A stretch of DNA of 64,000 bases from Meira nashicola (taxonomy: Eukaryota > Basidiomycota > Exobasidiomycetes > Exobasidiales > Brachybasidiaceae). A program made the translations under genes and the position numbers. The stretch is taken from the NCBI GenBank assembly GCA_001600355.1, contig BCJU01000004.1:682001-746000 (forward strand), in the 5' to 3' direction. The notes beneath the pieces were generated by a model. That model did no database searches, was not told the origin of the DNA, and saw nothing but the letters and a program-made list of their open reading frames with translations. This document shows, one piece after another, positions 44,158 through 54,799 of this stretch (the first letter of the stretch is position 1; each line of letters starts with the position of its first letter).

Positions 44158-45133
44158 ATGCCTTCTTCCATACTTTCTCTTTTAGCATCATCTATAGGAG
44201 GAATTCAAGGACTAGCAGAAGAAGAACAACAAGACCCAAATTTACCACAAAAGTACGATATTGATCCTTCTGATCCGAATAGAAAGGTAAAACATAAAAA
44301 GATTAATTCAGCATTTCTTAAACATCAACGTTGGAAGCAAGAACAAGAGCGAATAAGTGCAAAAGAAGAACAAAGTAGAAAATCAAACATGTCCAGACAA
44401 AGTGGTAGGTTTACAGAATTACCAGCAGGAGCAAAAGATGAGGTAACTCTCAGATCGACAGATGGAAGGGGTAATAAAGCATCAGCAGCCAAATCACAAT
44501 CCAAATCAAATAAAGCAAAAGTTAATCCAACAACAACATCTTCAACAGGAAAAAGTTTAACTTTCATTTTATTCAAATGGAGTTTAGTTACCATTTTATG
44601 TGCAATTGGACTTGGTCAATTTATCGCTGGAGATGCATTATGGGGTTATCGTGGAAAATATGTTAAAAAAGAAACTTTTATTCCACCAACAAAAGTTTTT
44701 TCAGTTAAAGAACTTGCACAATACAATGGTAAAGATGAAAGTAAACCGATTTATGTAGGTATACACAAACAAAGACACTTTTTTTCTGATAGAATTTTGA
44801 CTGACTCCCTCTTCTTATTCTCTTCAGCTTTCCATTTTGGGACACGTTTATGATGTCACTCCTGGAAGATGGGTTTATGGTCCCGAAGGCAGTTATCACT
44901 TCTTCGCAGGCAAAGATGCAAGTCGAGCTTACGTTACAGGTTGCTTTCAAACTCATCTGACACACGACTTACGAGGCTTGAATGCAGAAGAAGTTGGCGC
45001 TATTCAGGAATGGAAGAATTTCTTTGATTCTCATGAACGATACAAACTTGTTGGTAGATTAGATCTTCCACATATTGATAAATCTTCTCCAGCACCTAAA
45101 CCATGTAACACAAACGCACCAAAAGAGGATTAA
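44158..45133 (+). CDS. MAPR-family cytochrome-b5-like protein, membrane anchored
   Basis: Two exons, 44158..44754 and 44828..45133, give 300 residues. I place the donor at tat|gtaggt because it keeps phase 0 and rebuilds KPIYLSILGHVYDVTPG; using the neighbouring gtatac would break the motif. A membrane helix lies around 133-158 (LTFILFKWSLVTILCAIGLG). The cytochrome-b5-like heme/steroid domain (about 180-280) has KVFSVKELAQYNG, GSYHFFAGKDASRAYVTGCF, as in Dap1/PGRMC/neudesin relatives. Family members bind heme and often support P450 enzymes. The N-terminal 130 residues are Lys/Ser/Gln-rich and cytoplasmic in most models. Exact partner unknown. Confidence 0.82.
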
Positions 45134-45241
45134 AATGTGTGAATCATATTTCATTTCGTCATCGTATCAATTATTGGGTATAATGAAAAGTCTAGTGTAC
45201 GTGAAAATCTGTTGAGAACGGTTCTTTTAAAAAAATCACAT

Positions 45242-47074
45242 TCAATCGAACACCACCACTTCCCTATTGGCCACTTCCATTCTTCTGCGTAATTGACCCA
45301 AAAGGCGTGTTCGTCTTGTACTGCTTGCATCTCTTTCTACAGGAAACTCTCTTACTGTATATTCTTGTCCTACCATATCCGGTGGTAATTCGACACCACC
45401 TAAACGAAGAATTGTTTTGAGTAACTTTCTTTCGTTTCTTTGATCTTCCGATACTTCTGCTTGTGCTTGTGCTTCTGCTACGATTTCACTTGCAGCCGCA
45501 GCAGCAGCATCTGCTGCCGCTACTTCACGTTCATCTTTACCATTTATCGTTCTTCGAATCGCTCTAACTAATGCTCTACGTGCAGCATCTTTTCCTTTTT
45601 GTGCACGAGTACGCTCATCAGGAACATCGCCTACAACAGCAGCAGAAGTAGCTACGGCACCGGCTCCGTTACCTTGTTGCGTTTTTTCCAATTCACCTTC
45701 ACCTTCAAATTCTAATTCTTCTCCACTTGTATCTTCTGATGGTCTACGTGATTGAACGCTTGGAGAAGCACTATCGAAAGCGGCCATAACTTCTGCTTCA
45801 AATTGTCTTCTCCAACTATCAGGTGCATTTGCCCATGCTTTTCGAATAGCATCTGCGACCAATCTACGTGCTTTATCACGAGTTTCTGCTGGCGAACGAA
45901 TGGCCAAGAATGGTTCACGATGTTCCGGTTGAGCACCTTCTGGACGAACAGGTTTTGTGAAAGGTTGCCGTTTGGATGTAGACTGATTGTTAGAATTGCC
46001 GACAGCAGAAGAAGAAGCGCCGCCATTATCCAATGAGAACGATTTTTCGCTCACATCGCTATCCTTTCTTGCCCGTCTTCCTAGCACAATATTGATCGGA
46101 TTACCTGCTATTGCAGCTGCACGTTGAAAAGGAGAAGTAGCTTTTTTGTCGGCTGCTGTAAGCAAAGGACTTGAACCAGGTGTTGTTGCAGGTGTGTTAA
46201 GGGCACTACTGATTTGTGGATCTGGCATACCTGTAAGCAATTGACCTGCTGCATCAAAGTAAGAAGCCACTCCACCTTCTTTAAGACTGGCCAAAAGTGC
46301 TTCTCGTTCTTTGCGTCTTTCAACTTTACGTTTGTGCATCCTACGTCGCATGGATAGGATGCATTTATATCCCCACCAAAGATGCATTGGATAGGTAACC
46401 AAAACGCTGATCGCAGGTCCCCAACTGCCATCGATACCTTTCGTATCTCTTCCATGTTTGGTAAAAGTTGCAATCAATAAACCAAAATGGAAGAATACTC
46501 TTGTGATGAAGAAAGTGACTGTGAATGCCATATTGGATCGTAAAGGTGGATGAAGTGAAGCTATACCCATCACGAAAGTTGGCAATTCGAAAACACATGC
46601 CATCACTGCAATGAAAGCCCAACCTTTGTGCATCCAAAAAGCAAACAAGAACGTATAGACGGTATGATGAATCCAACCAGAAGAAAGGTTGATCAAATGA
46701 CGATAAAAGATCGAACCTAAACCTAAATCGCTCAACAAGTATGCGACAAAGAAACAAGAAAAAGGTTTGGTTATATATTCATCGCGATGTTTGACGTTAT
46801 GCAAATCGAATCCAGAGCTGAGCAAATCCCACAAGAATGGAAGACTTACTGCAGTCATGACGAATGCATTTACCGTTGTCAAGATCCATGACCTTTGTTT
46901 GATTCGTTTGGGTTCTGCACCACGAAAGGTTGTATTGGATAAGATGTGAAAGATTGAATGCAAGATAACGATCGAAACGCCAAAATAGATTGCCAATCTC
47001 TTATCACGTAGACTTGATTCTTGTGGGATAACGTAATTCGCCAAAGCAGCCGGCCACAAATACCATGCCACCAT
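45242..47074 (-). CDS. TLC-domain membrane protein
   Basis: 610 residues, single exon. The first ~265 residues hold about seven hydrophobic helices: LAIYFGVSIVILHSIFHILSN, ILTTVNAFVMTAVSLPFLW, FFVAYLLSDLGLGSIFYRH, SGWIHHTVYTFLFAFWMHKG, MACVFELPTFVMG and FFITRVFFHFGLLIATF. The H-H after a helix, E-L-P-T-F and the R-x-x-F block are the TRAM/LAG1/CLN8 (TLC) pattern of the TMEM56/CLN8-type branch rather than ceramide synthase. The C-terminal 345 residues are low complexity and charged, with Ala-rich helix (AAADAAAAAASEIVAEAQ). Predicted role: lipid handling in ER membranes; no partner known. Confidence 0.8.
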   Translation of the reverse strand: MVAWYLWPAALANYVIPQESSLRDKRLAIYFGVSIVILHSIFHILSNTTFRGAEPKRIKQRSWILTTVNAFVMTAVSLPFLWDLLSSGFDLHNVKHRDEYITKPFSCFFVAYLLSDLGLGSIFYRHLINLSSGWIHHTVYTFLFAFWMHKGWAFIAVMACVFELPTFVMGIASLHPPLRSNMAFTVTFFITRVFFHFGLLIATFTKHGRDTKGIDGSWGPAISVLVTYPMHLWWGYKCILSMRRRMHKRKVERRKEREALLASLKEGGVASYFDAAGQLLTGMPDPQISSALNTPATTPGSSPLLTAADKKATSPFQRAAAIAGNPINIVLGRRARKDSDVSEKSFSLDNGGASSSAVGNSNNQSTSKRQPFTKPVRPEGAQPEHREPFLAIRSPAETRDKARRLVADAIRKAWANAPDSWRRQFEAEVMAAFDSASPSVQSRRPSEDTSGEELEFEGEGELEKTQQGNGAGAVATSAAVVGDVPDERTRAQKGKDAARRALVRAIRRTINGKDEREVAAADAAAAAASEIVAEAQAQAEVSEDQRNERKLLKTILRLGGVELPPDMVGQEYTVREFPVERDASSTRRTRLLGQLRRRMEVANREVVVFD

Positions 47075-48312
47075 GATTTGTCGTTGTTAATAATGATGAT
47101 TTCGTAAAAAGTAAAAAGTGGAGGATTGACGAAAAAGAAGAGAAGGAAGAAAGGGGGAAATTCACCAATATCTCTCTTTATTACTTTACAGCATATATCG
47201 TATGACCGCTGTCTCCCCTTTTTTCTTGTTAAAACGTGGGGTAGGAATTGAACAGATTTATTTGAGCTTTGCGTTCAATCAAACAAAAAAACAACACAAC
47301 AAAAAGACGTGTGCAGGTCGAGCAAATTTTCAACATATAATCGGAACGGAGAAGAGTGTATCGAAATTCAAGCTCCGTAACGAAATTTAAAACGCGGCGT
47401 ATCTTTTAGTTGAAAAGTACGGTCCTTCCGTTGCATGTATGTTCAAAAATCGTCTGATGAAAAGAATAAAAAGAAGTGGATAAGAAACAAGATGAACAAC
47501 ATAGATGAATGAATGCATATGTACATCATAAGTTATCCATTCTTACACTTCAATCAAAACTTTAATCTTGCATAAAGCAATTGCTACACGTCAATTGGAA
47601 CGTGTGCGTGCGTGTGTGTTACTCTTTTGAAAATAGAAAAAAACACACTGGTTAGACGCGTTTTTCACATACCGCCCAAGAGATAGGGCGTAGAAGCATG
47701 AAGCAAATAGCTTAGGAGAATTTATGCAACGTGCCCTTTGCCTTGCCGTGTTTTCTTTTTGTTCATCGGCTACATTTTTGCCACACACGCAATAAAGCAC
47801 AAATGGACGGCAAAAAAGTGACCAGGCGGGCAAAAACATACATGTATACGTGATGTTAATCACACATGACAAAAAAAAAGCTGGGCATTGGGCGTTGGGT
47901 TGGGCAGCGCATACATTCAATCATGCTCGCTCATGTAAGCGTATTATCGTACGAATTGAAAAAACAATCATGGGTGGCTATCACGGCTGAACGATGGCGG
48001 TGGATATCATAATAAAGCGGACGCCGCATTTTTGCAATCGCAATTTTTTGTAGAAGAGGGTGCTCCCTTCTTCTTCCTATTTCGGGCGGTTTTGTTGAAT
48101 CGTAAAGGTTTCCGTTTTGAGGCTGCTTGATTCTCAACATGAAAAAAGTTCTCGGCCAAAGCGTAAAAGTATGTGGCTTTCGGCTTACAAGATGACGGTA
48201 CCCAACACAAACTTTTGATGAATCACTATCGATCCCCAACGATGTTCACAAGATCTCATAAAATTTCATCATACAGGATTTTACCACTTCAATACATTCA
48301 AAAACAATCCTT
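47075..48312. other. Intergenic region upstream of the TLC-domain gene
   Basis: 1238 bases between the TLC start and the stop of the next minus-strand gene. Short open stretches on both strands lack resemblance to proteins. Several (gtgtgcgtgcgtgtgtg)-type purine-pyrimidine runs occur near 47600. No RNA gene seen. Confidence 0.45.
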
Positions 48313-48987
48313 TCAAGCCATAAATTTGCCCGCTGGTTGTGTAATACGAACGCCTTTGCTTCCGCCCATAGGATCGTTTCGCATATTACGATCATTGAAA
48401 CGTTTGTTCAAATGATTGTACATAGCATCGTTATGAGAAGATAAAATGTTGTTGTTGTTCATATTTGAATCTTCTCCATCACGGTGACTCTTTTCACGAC
48501 GACGTTCTTGACGACGACGCTCTTGACGATTACCACCACCGCCGCCGCCATTTGGAGCTTGTTGTTGATTTGCTGCCTCTTCGGCCGTTGGAGCGGGTTC
48601 ACTTTCTACTCCTGCATTCGTACCGCTTGCTTTAGCAGCAGAATTTGGTGAACGTGGACGAGGATAATCAGGCACTTCAACTGCATTCACACCACCGCCA
48701 TCTTCACCATTTGATTCCAATGAGGAAGAAGAAGAAGGAGTTCTAAAGGGTTGTTGAATGATAATTATGTGTCAGATTGATTCAACTGGCTAAATGCTAT
48801 TAAACTTACTGTTGAGTCTTTGTAGGACTGCGAATTGGATTACTTTGACTCATTCGACGACCGCCAACACGAACTGTAGAAAAAGAGAAAGGGAACAATC
48901 AGTATTTCTATTGAATAAATATCACATTGAAATCCACTCCCTCAACATACTAGCGATTGGATGACCTGCAACATGATCAGCTGCCAT
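48313..48987 (-). CDS. Small basic Asn/Arg-rich protein, unknown, three exons
   Basis: Three exons, complement(48313..48742, 48810..48873, 48951..48987), give 176 residues. The 12-codon first exon (MAADHVAGHPIA) ends at gtatgt; the second joins in frame as IRVGGRRMSQSNPIRSPTKTQQ and ends at gtaagt; acceptors are ctacag and ctttag. The protein is disordered-looking: TPSSSSSSLES, Gly run, then RQERRRQERRREKSHRDGE and a C-terminal block RNDPMGGSKGVRITQPAGKFM. I do not recognise the family. The basic Arg/Glu repeats suggest RNA or nucleic-acid contact, which is inference. Splice joins all keep frame, which supports a real gene despite short exons. Confidence 0.65.
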
Positions 48988-50701
48988 GTTGAATATTTGT
49001 TATCAAATATAAAGCTTTCAAACGACTCAGCCCACTCGATTACGAGAGGATGACGTCCAGTAAAGGTATTAGAAAGTTCATATCACACGATGTGCCTTAA
49101 GTTGTCTTGCTGTTTTGATGACAAGATGGCCCGAGCTTGAATTTGGCAAGGGCGGCGCACAAGTAGTCTAGAGCGTGCGTGTGTAAACGTACAAAAAACG
49201 CCATGCAGCCCCAAATTCATACGAAATTAAAAAAAGTGTGGGGTAGCTGATAAAGTGCCCGTGTATATTATATGTAGGCTGGATGTAGAATAAATTGCAG
49301 TGCACTCATTCATCATCTCCCTCTTCCTTGTGGCTTGCAATTTCGCGCTCGAGCCAATTTGGTTAATAAGTACAGGCAACTCCATAACTCTATCTCTTCA
49401 CCATCTTTTCGTTGGGGCATTTATTTGCAAGTGGAAATTGTCAAAACATAGATGATGAATAATGCTTTTTTAACTTCATTGGCTATTAGCTCACTTCCAT
49501 CATACAGTACATATATTTATGCATCCATTTTATACCAATGCAAATGTTACTTAGCAAATACAACACCAATTGATATTTATCAACAATCTCATCGATCGTC
49601 TTTATATAATCATACTAAGGTTGGCCAAGAAGTCGTCTGCACGCTAAAAGATAGAAAACAACTACAAATTTGAACGCGTTAGAAAGTTTAAACTTTTTAG
49701 GCGGATGTAATGATCGTTCCTTAGATCCATATGCGGTTATTGATAAGCAAGCATACTGCTTAAACCTATCTTTCGTCATGTTTTGCTTTTATTAGCGTAA
49801 TGCACATGCGTACGATTCGGACATTATTTTCCAGATTATCTTATTCGATGACGAATACTTGATGGCATTCGGAACGGATGCAAAATGTTTATGATCATAC
49901 CATTCATTTTACTGAGACAACAGAGATATGCTCGACTCCCCACATCGTTTCAGATAAAGAATGTTTATTCGAATGGATCTTATTTGCCGTATACATATGA
50001 GAAAAACCAGTCCCCCAACCAATCTCTGTGTGGGTTTGTTTTTTTTTATCGCCGATTCTACGAATCAAAAGAAAAAGTAAGCCACGGATTGGATTCTTTC
50101 ACTTGTGAACCCCCGTCGGTATTTCTACTCCGAAAAGGGCACAATTGCCCTGAATAACGCGTAATAGGTGGAGCGCGCAGCTCCCTTTTTTCTCATTTGT
50201 ACATTTTTTCACGATTCATATGCACGATTCCATTCTTTCTTTCTGAGTACACACTCACACTCATTATATTGCGCGATTTAGCTTGCTCTAGCATCACCAC
50301 CCAACTTTAATATTCCTTCTAGCCGTCGATCAATACACATCGGCACTTTTGCAGGCCGAAAGATACACGCACGCACGCATACACGCACGCTTGCATATAC
50401 ATATATTTTTTACGCCCGCGGGCGTTATTCTGCTTCCTGTACTTATCATCAAGCATTAATCCAAACAATTTTTATTCGCATTCCGCCCGCTGTTCCTAAA
50501 TTTGTAAGAGTAATTTGTCCCCGTCAATCAGAGGATCTTGGTAATTTTACTGATTCTAAATCTATAACCACCATCATCATCATCTTGAAATCCAACATTG
50601 ATAACAAAAACAAACAATGAAGATAATGAACGATACTATAAACAAACAACAACTACCATAGCTCTTCTTCTTGCTCGATCAAGATACAATCTTAACCAAA
50701 A
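48988..50701. other. Long divergent promoter region before the NT-C2 gene
   Basis: 1714 bases between the unknown 176-residue protein gene (minus) and the NT-C2 gene (plus). It contains a short cac/acg dinucleotide-like tract around 50365-50400 and C/T-rich leader near the NT-C2 start. Open stretches of 60-90 codons here are not supported as genes. Long upstream regions are common for regulated fungal genes. Confidence 0.45.
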
Positions 50702-53230
50702 ATGGCTACCCTTTTGGGCGTCAATTTTGGCAGTCAAAAGCATGCGTATTTTCAAACGCGAATCACAATCCATGAATTAACAAATGTGCCAATGGTAGCA
50801 GGTCAATTTAAGGCGAAATGGAAAGTTGAGCATACGCATAATCTTGCTTCGGCAATCGCTTCAGCGGCGGCAGCTTCGACAAGTAGTTCTACAAGCACAA
50901 CAACAGCAGCAGCAGCAACCACAACAACAACGACATCAACAGAAGCAAAACAAAATCATTTAAATCATAGAAAGAGTACAAGTACGCTTAGCAGTTCTTT
51001 CGATCGCGATGAGAATGGAAGTATTGATTCCGGTTCGATAAGGCGAACACATCATAAAGGCGGAGATGATGCTTCTTCCACGTATAGCAATAATAATAAA
51101 AACCATAGAAGAGGAGGCTATCGTATCTTTTCCGGCATTCGGGATGCTTTGAAGCCACAATCATCTTCACAGACATCACCAGCAAGTTCGAAAAAGAGTA
51201 AAACTCCAAGAGATAGCCAAGACGGAAGACAATCAATGGACCTGAGAAGTAACGATGGCGACGATGACGGATCAGAAGAAGCTTCGGAGGTTCTGACTGA
51301 TCATCATCATGCTCGTGAGTCATCCCAGCAGAGTAGCTCTGGTCATGGTAACCAATATCATCCTCAGCATCATCATCATCATGGATTTGGAAACAATCAT
51401 CTCAGTTATGATCCAAGAGGTGAAACTTCAAGCGCAAGTGTAAAGGACAGCAGAGTGGTATGGGAGAAGCAACTTGACGTTGGTGTTAGATTCAATGTTG
51501 AGAAGCCTAGGAACGTTTCGGGCGGATCACATTCTGGCGCTTCATTAAATGAACAGGCGGCATCAAAGTCCTCTCGGTCGACCGATGCTCCAATGCGTAG
51601 ATCAACAAGTCAAAGAGATGTGCTCGGAAGTTCGGCAGGTATTTTGCAACATGATGGTAGTGGAGCAAATACTCCAAACGATATGTCTAGCTGGGGCATG
51701 TTAGCATCCTCTGAATTGCGCATCTCCGTCAAAGCTGATGTACCCACAGGTACGGAAGGCAATCATGCTGATCATCAAACAATGATGAAATTTGGACATG
51801 TTTCGATCAATTTGGCAGAATTCGCTCCTCATCCACATCATCATCACCACCATCATCATCATCATCATCATTCGACACATCCATCTAGTCGACCTAATGC
51901 TCCACATGCTTCACATAGCGAACACCACCACCACCATGTCTTGAGCAGAACGGAAACAAGAAGATATTTGCTCTTGGATGGTCCAACAAATGCAACAGTC
52001 AAAGTCACTGTGGAGATGAAGCATGTAGGTGGAACGAGGGAATATCAAGTACCTTCCAATAAGCGCGGTTTGCTGGTCGGAAGTATTGTACCTACTTTAG
52101 AAGGTTCTTCTCCAACAGGAAGCAAAGGACCTTCGAGCTCTGCCGGATCAGAAGGAGATGATGGATCGAGCTCTAATGGCGGTAGCGCCGATCATCCAAG
52201 TTCAGAAACACATGGCGGTGGTCGATCGACGAGCGTGACAAAAGCTTTGAGCGATTGGAGTCCACATAGCGTTGCAAGACATTCACGTATTCCAGAGGAA
52301 AATCTTCGTACGAAGTTGACACATAAAGATACAGCCCGAGCAGTAAAAGAAGCAGGTGGAGGTGGCAGATTAGCATTTTCATTTGTAGCAGGAGCTCATC
52401 ACGATCGGCCACCGGAATCAGTGATCGATTCATTGTTTGATTCAAACATGCTCACACCAACACCTAGTAGAGATAAAAAAGCATCTTTGCAACAACAGCA
52501 ACAAAAGGGCGGACAAGACAAATCAGAGCAAACGCCTAAAGCACGCGATATGGCTTCTAAACATTTGAGCATTGCCGGTCAATCGGCCAAAAGTCGTAAT
52601 TCTTCTGCTTCATCCAAATCAGGCGGCATACGATGGGATTTGAGCACCGAAAAGACAAAGTCCAGCTCAAGTTCAATTCCCGAATCCAGTCCTGAGGAGC
52701 AGACTCCTAAATCGACAAAATCATCTAATGATTCTGAGAAAAATCCTGAACCAAATCGATCGAATCCATTATCATCATCCCGTAGAAAGGAAGTACATGA
52801 TGCAAAGACGTTTGGCGAAGATAAATATCGTACATCTGTACAACTTCAACCTCCGCAAACACCACCTGATATTGTTAGAAACGAAGAATTGTCCAAAGCA
52901 CACCCAGCACTAGATTATCCTCCGCCTTGGTCTGAAACATCAACGGCAACCGAAACCCCTCCAACGTCTCCTACTTTGCAAAAGAAACCATCGAGAAGGA
53001 CGCTTGGATTAACAAAAGAAGCAGCAATTATGGCTGGATATAGGGGAGCAGGTTGGGGAACGCTAGAATTGTCAAAGCATAGCAGTAATCTTTCTATTGA
53101 CAGTAGCGATAGCGGAAGTGAACAAGGAAATCATTCACTTCATAATCATCATCGATCTCCTACTTTTGCCTATTTGCACGATCGAACTCGAAGTCCTTCA
53201 CCTTCGCCACTTCAACAACTTGCACATTAG
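50702..53230 (+). CDS. NT-C2 (EEIG1/EHBP1-like) domain protein with large insertions
   Basis: 842 residues, single exon. It begins MATLLGVNFGSQKHAYFQTRITIHELTNVPMVAGQFKAKWKVEH, the opening of the NT-C2 domain of EEIG1/EHBP1 and fungal relatives. The later strands of the same domain appear far apart: VVWEKQLDVGVRFNVEK (about 253-270), LASSELRISVKADV (about 336), FGHVSINLAEFAP (about 363) and RRYLLLDGPTNATVKVTVEMK (about 420-441). Low-complexity Ser/Thr/His-rich segments, including 12 consecutive His near 379, interrupt it. The rest is Ser/Pro-rich with GIRWDLS and a C-terminal AAIMAGYRGAGWGTLELSK block. NT-C2 domains bind membranes and actin-related partners; specific role unknown. Confidence 0.78.
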   Translation: MATLLGVNFGSQKHAYFQTRITIHELTNVPMVAGQFKAKWKVEHTHNLASAIASAAAASTSSSTSTTTAAAATTTTTTSTEAKQNHLNHRKSTSTLSSSFDRDENGSIDSGSIRRTHHKGGDDASSTYSNNNKNHRRGGYRIFSGIRDALKPQSSSQTSPASSKKSKTPRDSQDGRQSMDLRSNDGDDDGSEEASEVLTDHHHARESSQQSSSGHGNQYHPQHHHHHGFGNNHLSYDPRGETSSASVKDSRVVWEKQLDVGVRFNVEKPRNVSGGSHSGASLNEQAASKSSRSTDAPMRRSTSQRDVLGSSAGILQHDGSGANTPNDMSSWGMLASSELRISVKADVPTGTEGNHADHQTMMKFGHVSINLAEFAPHPHHHHHHHHHHHHSTHPSSRPNAPHASHSEHHHHHVLSRTETRRYLLLDGPTNATVKVTVEMKHVGGTREYQVPSNKRGLLVGSIVPTLEGSSPTGSKGPSSSAGSEGDDGSSSNGGSADHPSSETHGGGRSTSVTKALSDWSPHSVARHSRIPEENLRTKLTHKDTARAVKEAGGGGRLAFSFVAGAHHDRPPESVIDSLFDSNMLTPTPSRDKKASLQQQQQKGGQDKSEQTPKARDMASKHLSIAGQSAKSRNSSASSKSGGIRWDLSTEKTKSSSSSIPESSPEEQTPKSTKSSNDSEKNPEPNRSNPLSSSRRKEVHDAKTFGEDKYRTSVQLQPPQTPPDIVRNEELSKAHPALDYPPPWSETSTATETPPTSPTLQKKPSRRTLGLTKEAAIMAGYRGAGWGTLELSKHSSNLSIDSSDSGSEQGNHSLHNHHRSPTFAYLHDRTRSPSPSPLQQLAH
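51836..51871 (+). repeat. CAT/CAC triplet run encoding 12 histidines
   Basis: An in-frame run of ten CAT and two CAC codons inside the NT-C2 gene, flanked by other His-rich stretches. It lies in a predicted loop between two strands of the NT-C2 domain. Triplet runs of this kind are prone to length change. Confidence 0.85.
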
Positions 53231-53336
53231 AAAAAAAAAGACTTGTATTTTTATTCATAACATTTTTTTTGCTTGCTTGCTATTCATTATTGTACTTGTT
53301 TCAATTTTATTTGTCCTTTTTAATTTGATCATTGCA

Positions 53337-53724
53337 TTATCTATCTGGCATTGTTGCAACTATTTTCCTTTGTTCTTCTGTTAAATCAATATCTGCTTTG
53401 ATCGAAGAAGTGAAGCAAGGAACGAGGAGCAAAAGGATAATCACAGAAGCCGTGACGATAACGAGACGCATAAAAATAACAAATTTATGATAATTATCGT
53501 CTTCCATAACGAATATAAGCGTGTGTGCCTATAAACACAAATGAATGGAAGAAGAGATAAAGAGAAAGAATAAAACGAAAGAATGAAGAGTATAAAAGTA
53601 CAACTTTATATCTTTTTCTAAAGCGACAAGAAGAATATTTGATTGCGCCAAGGAACCAAGCCGCGCCGGACATTGCCATTAATAGTGAAGCAAAAGATGA
53701 CCTTCCAAGCATTTGATAATGACC
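53337..53724 (-). CDS. Possible small two-helix membrane protein (tentative)
   Basis: A 171-base reading frame at 53337..53507 (minus) encodes a 56-residue protein with one strong membrane helix (VIVTASVIILLLLVP) and a charged tail (ADIDLTEEQRKIVATMPDR). A second open piece upstream, from an ATG at 53724, encodes MLGRSSFASLLMAMSGAAWFLGA, a further hydrophobic helix. An intron with a gttgta donor and a tttatag acceptor would join the two in frame into one protein of about 100 residues with two helices. I do not recognise it. The donor is unusual, so either the joined gene, the short frame alone, or no gene is possible. It converges on the NT-C2 gene. Confidence 0.35.
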
Positions 53725-53855
53725 CGAATCATATTGAAGCCCCACATGGGTCGCAAAAAACTCTTCTTGGCATCATCACTTTTCTTGGCCAACTATGAAT
53801 TTTATAGGATCTTTGTTCTGCAGAATAGGGGGAACATTGACTCAAATGAGTATTA

Positions 53856-54631
53856 TCAAGCTCCGTTTACGCCATAGCTCGGCTTCCTTAAAGATTTCTT
53901 AGATTTACGTTTGAGTCTTTTCTCTTGCCTTGTGAACTGTAGAGGGTAAGTGGGTCAGTAATGATCAAAAAGCAATAGCATCATTTACAAACAAACCTTG
54001 TATTTTGCATGATAACGTCTTTTTGCATCTTTGTTAATTCTTGTTCTATATTCATTTAATTCTTTAGGGTTCATTGATTCTATTCTTGCGATTCTATTTT
54101 TGCGATCGAGTTGCGTTCGGTACTCTTTTTGTTCTTTTGTAATATTCGAGTATCTCTTCCTTTTTAATGCCTTTTCTCTTTCTTTAAATTCAGGCTTTAG
54201 GGGAAAAGACATGATTAACGCTTCATCTTCGTAATTTTGATACAAAGAGAACTTACGTTATATATCCTTTTCACTTTAGTATACTGATACCCTTTTTCTG
54301 CTTTTGTCAATTTATCCCAATGAACGCATCCTTTATGATGAATATCACAATTGATAATACTTCTTAAACCACTCAAATCAATCCTTTTACGTCTATTAAG
54401 TGTACTTCTTCTTCCAGTCACTCCAATATGATTATTTGGTGATCCGTTTAACGAAGATTGTTCAACTGTATTCTGATCTTGAGCATGACCAACATCAGTT
54501 AGATCATGTTCAGGAGATGCTTCTTCGTTTAAGTCCCATAAAAAAGGTCCTTTATTCTGTGTAGCATTTGTCATTTTAATCAAGATGATAACCGAGTAAA
54601 TAAAGTGAAATAAGATCATGATAAATTGCAT
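53856..54631 (-). CDS. DLN cluster member 1: secreted, Cys/His motif, basic tail
   Basis: Three exons, complement(53856..53936, 53997..54194, 54257..54631), 217 residues. A signal peptide (MQFIMILFHFIYSVIILIK...) precedes GPFLWDLNEEASPEHD, a DLN motif with Ala where Pro is expected. The head ends with CDIHHKGCVHWDKLTKAEK, the Cys/His motif shared with members 2, 7 and 10. The first intron (gtaagt/cctaaag, phase 0) divides head from tail; exon 2 begins PEFKEREKALKRKR. The second intron uses a weaker gtttgt donor and joins KYK to a final basic exon FTRQEKRLKRKSKK. Roughly one third of tail residues are Lys/Arg. No known domain is recognisable apart from the motifs. Confidence 0.75.
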
Positions 54632-54757
54632 GTCAAATAAGAAGAAAGAGTATGGCTATATAGTAGAATTGCATAATATGAAAAGTTGGAATTTGAACTT
54701 GATTATATGAACAAGTGCTTGGAAAGTCGAAAGTTTGCGTTTCAAAAGTAGTTCACA

Positions 54758-54763
54758 GCCCCG
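54758..54763. promoter_or_regulatory. GCCCCG element upstream of member 1
   Basis: 127-132 bases before the member 1 start, in the gap between members 1 and 2. It reads CGGGGC in the direction of the gene. Same core as in the other promoters of the array. Confidence 0.55.
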
Positions 54764-54799
54764 AATCAGCAAAATATGCATCATTGCCTCTCCATCAAT

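Noticed and set aside
50365..50400. cac/acg tract as a repeat element
   Set aside because: Too short and irregular to call more than a simple-sequence patch in a promoter.
53494..53745. Resemblance of the minus-strand piece to ATP synthase subunit K (Atp19)
   Set aside because: The Y-x-x-x-G-R look-alike depends on a GTG start, and the rest of the short protein does not follow the Atp19 pattern.
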